The translations under genes and the position numbers were made by a program. Shown here one piece after another: positions 1 to 6,276 of a DNA stretch of 6,744 nt; positions within the stretch are counted from its first letter, which is position 1; each line of letters opens with the position of its first letter. The stretch covers positions 1 through 6,744 of the forward strand of contig JAEWEX010000192.1 in NCBI GenBank assembly GCA_023389135.1, written 5' to 3'. The notes beneath the pieces are model-generated. The model worked only from the letters and a program-made list of their open reading frames with translations. It was not told the origin of the DNA and made no database searches. Source of the stretch: Pseudomonadota bacterium. GTDB taxonomy: Bacteria > Pseudomonadota > Alphaproteobacteria > Rhizobiales > Methylopilaceae.

Positions 1-381
1 GTCCGCCACCACGCCATGGATGCGGGCCTGCACGGCGGCCGTCGCCTGCTGCAGCCGGTCCAGCGCCGCCTCGAAGGCGGCGCGGTCGAACGGCTCGGCC
101 GCCGCGGCGCGGCGTGCGTCCTCGCGCGCCCCGCGCACCGCCTCGAAGCCGCGGCGCAAATCCGCTCGGGCCTCGCGCATGCCCTCGCCGATGCGATGGC
201 GCGCCTCGCGCGGCAGCCGGCCGAGCACGCTCACCGCCGCGCGCTCCATGAAGCGCTCGGCCATGCGCGGCCCCGGCTCTGGCCCGAAGGCGCGGGCGGC
301 GACGAAGCCGAAGCCGAACAGGTTGAGGCCCACCGACACCGCCAGCGCCGCGATCAGGCCGATCTTCCAGCCGCGCGACAT
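1..381 (-). CDS. periplasmic heavy-metal sensor family protein (CnrX-like), 3' end outside window
   Basis: The first 127 residues are visible; the rest lies beyond the left edge. Residues 7-30 form an uncleaved signal anchor (IGLIAALAVSVGLN, then FGFGFVAAR). A charged, Ala/Arg-rich, helical periplasmic part follows (residues 38-127, with LGRLPREARHRIGEGMRE and FEAALDRLQQATAAVQ). This is the layout of the Metal_resist/CnrX/Spy-like families: an inner-membrane anchor plus a periplasmic helical hairpin. In CnrYXH systems such a protein senses metal and controls release of the ECF sigma factor from the anti-sigma factor. The ATG overlaps the stop of the anti-sigma gene (TGATG), so it is the last-known gene of the sigma operon and is translationally coupled. 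The visible part has only two histidines (62 and 122) and no HxxxH pair, so a nickel/cobalt role is not supported. The family call is from pattern and context; the signal sensed is unknown. Confidence 0.72.
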   Translation of the reverse strand, partial: MSRGWKIGLIAALAVSVGLNLFGFGFVAARAFGPEPGPRMAERFMERAAVSVLGRLPREARHRIGEGMREARADLRRGFEAVRGAREDARRAAAAEPFDRAAFEAALDRLQQATAAVQARIHGVVAD

Positions 382-803
382 CACATCTCTCCCAGTTCGA
401 GCGTCCGGTCGTCGAGGCTGACGAACAGCGGATCGACATCCGCGGCGTCGTTGGTCACGACCCCGATCCAGGCGCCGACGCTGAACAGCGCCACGGCGCC
501 GAGGGTCACCGCCGCAGCGGCGCGGGGGCGCCAGACCGCCGCCGCGACCTCCTGCGGCCGCCGACGCTCCAGCCCGGCCACCAGCCTGCCGAGCGCCGCG
601 GCATCCATCCCCGCGACGGGCACCGACCGAAGCAGCGCCGCGTCCAGGCGCTGCGCGTCCCGCCACAGCGCCGCCGCCGCGATGTCGCGCTCCATGAGCG
701 CGCGACCGGCGGCGCGGACATCGTCGGGCCAGCGCTCCAGCCCCGGACCGTGGCAGTCGAGGCAATCCCTGAACGTCTCGATGTCCATGGCTTCGATCTT
801 CAT
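381..803 (-). CDS. putative anti-sigma factor, single-pass membrane protein
   Basis: This 140-residue protein is encoded directly after the ECF sigma factor; its ATG overlaps the sigma stop (ATGA). Residues 1-92 are a cytoplasmic, Ala/Arg-rich helical domain. It carries the G-x(4)-RWP-x(3)-R pattern (GLERWPDDVR, 21-30) and the RLDAALL motif (52-58) that I recall from small proteins beside alphaproteobacterial ECF sigma genes. One transmembrane helix lies at about 95-117 and a short acidic periplasmic tail (118-140) follows. This is the topology of CnrY-type anti-sigma factors, which bind the sigma factor through the N-terminus and pass on a periplasmic signal. Unusually, the N-terminus has a CLDCH motif (14-18). 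It resembles a haem-c site but should lie in the cytoplasm, so a zinc or redox site is more likely. It is not the classic HxxxCxxC zinc anti-sigma motif. An internal ATG at 788 is an alternative start. The function is inferred from position and topology. Confidence 0.66.
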   Translation of the reverse strand: MKIEAMDIETFRDCLDCHGPGLERWPDDVRAAGRALMERDIAAAALWRDAQRLDAALLRSVPVAGMDAAALGRLVAGLERRRPQEVAAAVWRPRAAAAVTLGAVALFSVGAWIGVVTNDAADVDPLFVSLDDRTLELGEM

Positions 804-1372
804 GATCCACCACCTTCCCGCGCGTCCCGGCGGGCGCGCAACGTGCGGCGCGCCCTGACCAGCAGGGTTTCGACCGCACTCTCCGAGGTATCCATCAGCC
901 GGGCGATCTCGCCGTTGGAATGCTCGCCGCCCGCCGCCAGCATCAAGGCCACGCGCTGGCGGGCGGGAAGCCGGCGCAGGTCTGCCATCACCACCGCCAG
1001 TTCGGCCCGCGCGCCGTGCGCGGCGTTGGTTCCGGGGCCGGGGTCTGGCGGATCGAAGCCTTCGGCGAAGGGCAGCCACCGCCTGATGCGCTCGCGGCGG
1101 ATGCGGTCGATGGCGAGATTGACCACCACCCGGTGCAGCCAGGTGGAAAACCGCGCCTCCCCCGCCCGCCATCCGGCCGACACCCGCCAGACGCGCCAGA
1201 AGGCCTCCTGGACCACCTCCTCGGCGTCGGCGGCGATGCCGAGGGTGCGCGCCGCCAGCGCATGGGCGGCAGCCGCATGACGGCGAACGAGGCGGCCATA
1301 GGCCGCCTCGTCCCCCATGGCGACCCGCGCGATCAGCGCGTCGTCGCCGTCATCGGCCGTCTCCACCGCCAT
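800..1372 (-). CDS. ECF-family RNA polymerase sigma factor
   Basis: This 190-residue sigma-70 family protein has only regions 2 and 4, as expected for group IV (ECF) factors. Region 2 spans about 11-98. It includes VVQEAFWRVWR (53-63), the core-binding region 2.2, and FSTWLHRVVVNLAIDRIRRE (75-94), regions 2.3-2.4 that melt and read the -10 element. A proline-rich linker (102-118) leads to region 4 (127-182), with LRRLPARQRVALML and a helix-turn-helix (NGEIARLMDTSESAVETLLVRARRTLR) that reads the -35. No C-terminal extension is present. The chosen ATG at 1372 has a G-rich stretch about 10 nt upstream and gives a normal N-terminus (DDALIARVAMGDE). An in-frame ATG at 1396 would add eight residues but has no visible ribosome binding site. 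The gene follows the EF-hand gene by 36 nt and overlaps the anti-sigma gene. The regulon is unknown; self-activation of the operon is likely by analogy. Confidence 0.93.
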   Translation of the reverse strand: MAVETADDGDDALIARVAMGDEAAYGRLVRRHAAAAHALAARTLGIAADAEEVVQEAFWRVWRVSAGWRAGEARFSTWLHRVVVNLAIDRIRRERIRRWLPFAEGFDPPDPGPGTNAAHGARAELAVVMADLRRLPARQRVALMLAAGGEHSNGEIARLMDTSESAVETLLVRARRTLRARRDAREGGGS

Positions 1373-1408
1373 CAAGGCGAGGCCCCCCGCTGGCATCGCT
1401 GCGCCGCG

Positions 1409-2263
1409 TCAGGTGCGGTCTAGGCCGCCGCCGCGGCGCTCATCTCGGCGGTCGTCTCGGCGTTCCTCGCGACGCTCCTGGCGCCGTTCGCGGAACTCCT
1501 CGCGCATGGCCTCGCCCGCCTTGTCGAACTCCTCGCGCGTGATGCGGCCGTCGCCGTCCGCGTCGGCCTTGGCGAGGCGCTCCGGCATGTGGCCGACGAA
1601 CTCCTCCTTGGAGATGCTGCCGTCGCCGTCGGCGTCCATGGCGCTCCAGCGCGCCTCGGCGCGGTCGCGCATGCGCGAGGCGTGGTCGCGGCCCTCGCCC
1701 CTGCCGGCGCGGCGCTCGAAGCGCGCCATGATGTCGGCCTTGAACTCCTCGAACTCCTCGCGGCTCACCGCATCGTCATTGTCGGCGTCCAGCATGTCGA
1801 ACATGCGGTCGGCATGACGTCCCAGGCGCTCGGGGTCCATGCGGCCGCCGCCCATCCAGTGGCCGAAGCCGTGGCCATTGCCGTGCCGGGCGTGGTGACG
1901 GCCGCGCTCGCGGTCACCGCCGCGGCGGCCGTGCCAGTCGCCGCCACGACGGCCGTCGCGGCGCTCCATCCGGTCCTGCCGGCGCTCGGCGCGCTGCTCC
2001 GCCATGTCCTCGCGCTCGCCCTCGTCGATGACGTCGTCGTCATTGGGGTCCATGACGTCGAACATGCGCTCGCGTGCGGCCTCGATCTCGGCGGCCTCGA
2101 TCACGCCGTCGCCATTGCGGTCGAGGCGCTCGAACATGCGCTCGCCCATGCCGCGCGGCCCCGGCTGGGCGTTGGCGCCGACGACCGAGGGCAGGCTGAG
2201 GGCGGCGACGAGCACGGTCAGGGACGCGCCGCGAAGGATCAGGGAACGGGAGGAACGGGACAT
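1409..2263 (-). CDS. secreted EF-hand protein with five calcium-binding-type loops
   Basis: The 284-residue product has an N-terminal signal peptide: basic residues (3-11), a hydrophobic core (13-29) and likely cleavage after ANA (30-32). Five 12-residue EF-hand loops are visible at 48-59 (DRNGDGVIEAAE), 72-83 (DPNDDDVIDEGE), 159-170 (DADNDDAVSREE), 210-221 (DADGDGSISKEE) and 234-245 (DADGDGRITREE). All have acid or Asn at loop positions 1, 3 and 5 and Glu at 12. Loops 2 and 3 have Asp in place of the usual Gly at position 6. Loops 1-2 and 4-5 are spaced as pairs (24 residues apart); loop 3 stands alone. Between loops 2 and 3 lies a low-complexity Arg/Gly/His linker (91-140) with six His at 111-135. 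The C-terminus (254-278) is a highly charged Arg/Glu/Asp tail. It is probably periplasmic and binds Ca2+ or another cation. It heads the sigma operon, with a strong Shine-Dalgarno at 2271-2278. Its role in signalling is inferred only. Confidence 0.9.
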   Translation of the reverse strand: MSRSSRSLILRGASLTVLVAALSLPSVVGANAQPGPRGMGERMFERLDRNGDGVIEAAEIEAARERMFDVMDPNDDDVIDEGEREDMAEQRAERRQDRMERRDGRRGGDWHGRRGGDRERGRHHARHGNGHGFGHWMGGGRMDPERLGRHADRMFDMLDADNDDAVSREEFEEFKADIMARFERRAGRGEGRDHASRMRDRAEARWSAMDADGDGSISKEEFVGHMPERLAKADADGDGRITREEFDKAGEAMREEFRERRQERREERRDDRRDERRGGGLDRT

Positions 2264-2270
2264 CGAACAG

Positions 2271-2278
2271 TCTCCTCT
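2271..2278 (-). promoter_or_regulatory. strong Shine-Dalgarno of the EF-hand gene
   Basis: The minus strand reads AGAGGAGA, ending 7 nt before the ATG at 2263. It is the clearest ribosome binding site in the operon and fixes the EF-hand start. Confidence 0.75.
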
Positions 2279-2294
2279 TGGGGTCTCGATGCCC

Positions 2295-2321
2295 GTTACA
2301 CGCCCGCACCGGCCGCTTCCC
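2295..2321 (-). promoter_or_regulatory. candidate ECF-type promoter of the EF-hand/sigma operon
   Basis: On the minus strand GGGAAG (2321-2316) is followed by TGTAAC (2300-2295), with 16 nt between GGGAA and TGTAA. A GGAA-type -35 with a 16-17 nt spacer is a common ECF promoter design. A start near 2288 would give a leader of about 25 nt carrying the Shine-Dalgarno, which fits. TGTAAC could instead be read as the -35 of another ECF class, but then no good -10 lies upstream of the ribosome binding site. This is an eye-matched motif, with no mapped start. Confidence 0.35.
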
Positions 2322-2335
2322 TGCGCCGCCGGCGC

Positions 2336-2363
2336 AAAAAAAAGTCAGCGGCCCTCGAACCGC
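2336..2363 (-). terminator. possible intrinsic terminator of the enoyl-CoA hydratase gene
   Basis: On the minus strand the end of the gene reads GCGGT-TCGAGG-GCCGC (a 5-bp stem including one G-T pair, with a 6-nt loop). TGAC follows, then an uninterrupted run of eight T. The stem overlaps the final codons and abuts the stop. An eight-T run is striking at this base composition and its position fits. The stem is short and the 4-nt gap before the T run weakens it, so confidence is moderate. Termination here would separate this gene from the EF-hand/sigma operon that starts about 50 nt further on. Confidence 0.4.
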
Positions 2364-3130
2364 GGCGGGCGCTTGTCGCGGAAGGCGGCGACGCCCTCGG
2401 CGAAATCGTGCGACCGCCCCAGCTCCGCCTGCAGGTCGCGCTCGCGGTCGAGCTGGGCGTCGAGGCCGACATCGAGGCCGGCCGCCAGCGCCTCCTTGGT
2501 CGCCCTGAGCGCGAGCCCCGCGCCGCCGGCGAGCCCCTCGGCGAAGGCGAGCGCCGCGTCGTGGAAGCCCTCGTCCTCCAGCACGCGATAGGCGAGGCCG
2601 GCACGCTCGGCCTCCTCGGCCGTCAGGCGGTCGCCGGTCAGCATCAGGGCGAGCGCGCACTTGTGTCCGACGATGCGCGGCAGCAGCCAGGTGCCGCCGG
2701 CATCCGGCATCAGGCCGATCCTGACGAAGGCCTGCTGGAAATAGGCGCTGCGGGCGGCGAGCACGATGTCGCAGGCCAGCGCCAGGTTGGCCCCCGCCCC
2801 CACCGCCGCGCCGTTGACCGCCGCCACGACCGGCTTGGGATAGCGCCACAGCCGCCGCACCAGCGGATTGTAGTCGCGGTCGAGGGCGCCGCCGACATCG
2901 GGTCGGCCGCTCGCATCCGGCGGCAGGCCCTCGGCCAGGTCGGCGCCGGCGCAGAATGCGCGTCCGGTCCCCGTCACCACCACCGCGCCGATGGCGGCGT
3001 CGGCCTCGAACCGGTCGAGCCCGTCGCGCAGGCCGGCGAACACCGCGGGCGTCAGGGCGTTCATGCGCGCGGCGCGGTCGATGCGGACGATGCCGACCCG
3101 GCCTGCGGTCTCGATGGCGACTTCGGTCAT
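2345..3130 (-). CDS. paaG: enoyl-CoA hydratase/isomerase family protein, PaaG-like
   Basis: The product is 261 residues, the usual size for single-domain crotonases. The two oxyanion-hole segments are present: GRAFCAGADLAEG (56-68) and NGAAVGAGANLALACDIVLA (106-125). Asp143 in GLMPDAGGTWLLPR sits where PaaG-type enzymes have their catalytic aspartate, and the Glu typical of true hydratases is not seen there. YNPLVRRLWRYPKPVVAAVNG (87-107), QLDRERDLQAELGRS (226-240) and the end FRDKRPPRFEG (250-260) closely follow PaaG, the 1,2-epoxyphenylacetyl-CoA isomerase of aerobic phenylacetate breakdown. No other paa gene is in the window, so the true substrate may be another unsaturated acyl-CoA. The start at 3130 has GGGAGA upstream and a normal N-terminus (MTEVAIETAGRVGIVRIDRA). 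An in-frame ATG at 3196 would add 22 unlike residues. The protein is cytosolic and shows no defects. Family is sure; the exact name is likely but not proved. Confidence 0.85.
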   Translation of the reverse strand: MTEVAIETAGRVGIVRIDRAARMNALTPAVFAGLRDGLDRFEADAAIGAVVVTGTGRAFCAGADLAEGLPPDASGRPDVGGALDRDYNPLVRRLWRYPKPVVAAVNGAAVGAGANLALACDIVLAARSAYFQQAFVRIGLMPDAGGTWLLPRIVGHKCALALMLTGDRLTAEEAERAGLAYRVLEDEGFHDAALAFAEGLAGGAGLALRATKEALAAGLDVGLDAQLDRERDLQAELGRSHDFAEGVAAFRDKRPPRFEGR

Positions 3131-3311
3131 GCGGCCTGTCTCCCGTGGCATGGAAGGCTCGCACGGCGCGGGGCCGCGCTTCAACGGCCGGAGCACGCTG
3201 CTTAGGTCGCATGGGCCTGCCGCATGTCGTGCAAAACCCGCCGCGTGAGGGCGGCCTTAACGTTTCAGGCGCAATGTCGCCGCATCGGCATTCGGGGTTA
3301 AGAGACCGGCG
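3131..3311. other. 181-bp divergent intergenic region
   Basis: This gap separates the PaaG-like gene (minus) and the histidine kinase (plus), so it must carry both promoters. A perfect 6-bp inverted repeat with a 6-nt loop, CCCGCC-GCGTGA-GGGCGG, lies at 3237-3254. On the minus strand it is followed by GTTTTG. TTAA occurs at 3257-3260 and 3298-3301, but not with the spacing of a CtrA box. No convincing -35/-10 pair was found. AAGAGA at 3300-3305 is a modest ribosome binding site for the kinase. Confidence 0.5.
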
Positions 3312-4919
<1,608 letters not shown>

Positions 4920-4933
4920 CGCCCGCTGCGCCC

Positions 4934-5041
4934 TGTCATCCCGGACGGCGAAGCCGATCCGGGATCCAGGAACACGGGCGCAGCCGAGATAACCGGTGTT
5001 CCTGGATCCCGGCTCTCCGCCTCGCTCCGGCCGGGATGACA
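4934..5041. repeat. ~108-bp imperfect palindromic repeat between convergent genes
   Basis: The outer ends are TGTCATCCCGG (4934-4944) and its exact reverse complement CCGGGATGACA (5031-5041). The inner 17-bp arms 4959-4975 (CCGGGATCCAGGAACAC) and 4996-5012 are perfect reverse complements around a 20-nt loop. The stretches between outer and inner arms (4945-4958 and 5013-5030) are partly complementary, with unequal length. Similar TGTCATCCCGG/GGATCCAGG palindromes are, from memory, dispersed in many alphaproteobacterial genomes. It fills the gap between the stops of the kinase and cobT. A long RNA hairpin could form from either strand and act as a two-way transcript end or stabiliser. No T run follows the stems, so it is not a classic intrinsic terminator. 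No transposase or clear target duplication is visible. Confidence 0.85.
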
Positions 5042-5055
5042 CCGGCGCCGGCGTC

Positions 5056-6090
5056 TCACCCCCGCCCGGCGACCCCGGCCTGCGCGAACGTGGCCATGCC
5101 GGCATGGCACGATGCCGCGGCCTTGACGAGGCCCACGGCCAGCACCGCCCCGCTGGCCTCCCCCAGCCGCATGCCGAGGTCCAGCAGCGGCTCCTTGCCG
5201 AGGCGGGCGAGCAGCGCCCGGTGCGGCGCCTCCGCCGAGCAGTGCGCGGCGAGGCAGTGATCCAGCGCGGTGGCGTCCATGGCGTGCAGAACGGCCGCCG
5301 CGGCGCCCACGACATAGCCGTCCAGCAGCACCGGGATGCGCTGGTGCCGCGCGGCCAGGATGGCCCCGGCGATGGCCGCGATCTCGCGGCCGCCGACCCG
5401 GCGCAGCACCTCCAGCGGGTCCGACAGATGGCCGGAATGATGGGCCACCGCCGCACCCACCGTCTCGACCTTGCGGGCCAGCGCCTGATCGTCGACGCCG
5501 GTGCCGCGGCCCACCCAGTCCTGCGGCGCGCCGCCATAGAGGGCATGGCAGATGGCGGCGGCGACGGTGGTGTTGCCGATGCCCATCTCGCCCAGCGCCA
5601 GCAGGTCCGTGCCGCCGGCGATGGCCTCCATGCCGAAGGCCATGGTGGCGGCGCACTCCGCCTCGCCCAGCGCGTCGCCGGCGGTGAAGTCCGGCGTCGG
5701 CATGTCCAGCGCCAGGTCGAACACCTTCAGCCCAACGTCGTGGACGATGCAGAGCTGGTTCACCGCCGCGCCCCCGGCGGCGAAGTTCTCCAGCATCTGC
5801 CGCGTCACCGACTGCGGGAACGCCGAGACGCCGCGGTCCACGATGCCGTGATTGGCGGCGAAGATGGCCGCCAGCGGCCGGTCGACCCGCGGCGGATGGA
5901 TGCCTTGCCAGGCGGCGAGCCAGCGGGCGATCTCCTCCAGCCGGCCGAGGCTGCCGGCGGGCTTGGTCAGTTCGGCGTCGCGGGCGCGCACCGCCGCCTC
6001 CGCGTCGGCATCGGGGCCCGGCATGGTGGCGATCAGGTGCCTGATGTCGTCGAAGGGCAGTCCGGTCGGCGCGCGGGGCTCGTCTCGCAT
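5056..6090 (-). CDS. cobT: nicotinate-nucleotide--dimethylbenzimidazole phosphoribosyltransferase
   Basis: CobT moves the phosphoribosyl group of nicotinate mononucleotide to 5,6-dimethylbenzimidazole, giving alpha-ribazole 5'-phosphate for the lower ligand of cobalamin. The product is 344 residues, normal for the family. Family signatures are LTKPAGSLGRLEEIARWLA (41-59), FAANHGIVDRGVSAFPQSVT (77-96), NFAAGGAAVNQL (102-113), LALGEMGIGNTTVAAAI (164-180) and LDLGMRLGEASGAVLA (303-318). Glu168 in GEMGIGN and Glu311 in GEASGA match the two acidic active-site residues known for CobT. The ATG at 6090 has GAGG a few bases upstream. In-frame ATGs further out (for example 6183) would add Arg/Pro-rich sequence unlike the family and would approach the divergent cobS. 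It pairs with cobS, the next enzyme of nucleotide-loop assembly. The protein appears intact and cytosolic. Confidence 0.97.
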   Translation of the reverse strand: MRDEPRAPTGLPFDDIRHLIATMPGPDADAEAAVRARDAELTKPAGSLGRLEEIARWLAAWQGIHPPRVDRPLAAIFAANHGIVDRGVSAFPQSVTRQMLENFAAGGAAVNQLCIVHDVGLKVFDLALDMPTPDFTAGDALGEAECAATMAFGMEAIAGGTDLLALGEMGIGNTTVAAAICHALYGGAPQDWVGRGTGVDDQALARKVETVGAAVAHHSGHLSDPLEVLRRVGGREIAAIAGAILAARHQRIPVLLDGYVVGAAAAVLHAMDATALDHCLAAHCSAEAPHRALLARLGKEPLLDLGMRLGEASGAVLAVGLVKAAASCHAGMATFAQAGVAGRG

Positions 6091-6276
6091 GGGGCCTCGG
6101 GGGGTAGGACGGGCGGGGTCGGCGGTGCTATAGCCGCCCGCGGCCGTCGCCGGAAGGGCGGCGCGCGGCCGAATGCGGCTCATGGGCCGATCCAAGGCGC
6201 TCGCAAACCGATTCAGGTCGTTCGCGCACTGAATCAGGCCGGGGGCAGTGTCAGTGCGACCAGGGATGCCGGTTGA
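6091..6276. promoter_or_regulatory. divergent cobT-cobS control region
   Basis: This 186-bp gap must hold the promoters of both cob genes. Two near-identical 9-bp palindrome-like sites, CCGATTCAG (6208-6216) and CTGAATCAG (6229-6237), fit the pattern CTGA-W-TCAG with at most one mismatch. Their centres are 21 bp apart, about two helical turns. They also give a 7-bp inverted repeat, GATTCAG...CTGAATC (6210-6235). No cobalamin-riboswitch B12 box was recognised on either strand. The part nearest cobT (6091-6180) is very G+C rich with no clear motif. Confidence 0.4.

Noticed and set aside
750..764. Haem-c attachment site (CxxCH) in the anti-sigma protein
   Set aside because: The motif precedes the only membrane helix and there is no signal peptide, so it should be cytoplasmic, where haem c is not attached.
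804..1172. N-terminal extension of the anti-sigma gene to 1172
   Set aside because: It is a shifted frame of the sigma factor gene. The ATG at 803 gives a compact coupled gene with sensible topology.
2323..2343. GCGCC-GCC-GGCGC hairpin next to eight A on the plus strand
   Set aside because: For plus-strand transcripts the stem is followed by A, not T. For minus-strand transcripts the T run comes before the stem. So this stem itself is not an intrinsic terminator; the stem upstream of the T run was considered instead.
1589..3205. Long plus-strand open frame (538 codons) across the EF-hand and PaaG-like genes
   Set aside because: It lies opposite two genes with clear family motifs. Its product is Ala/Val/Arg-rich with no recognisable domain, as expected for a shadow frame at 70% G+C.
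3257..3301. Possible CtrA box from TTAA motifs before the kinase
   Set aside because: The consensus is TTAA-N7-TTAA. The two TTAA here are 37 nt apart and neither has a partner at 7 nt.
6091..6276. Cobalamin riboswitch between cobT and cobS
   Set aside because: No B12-box-like sequence or matching stems were recognised on either strand, and the leaders are short for this class.
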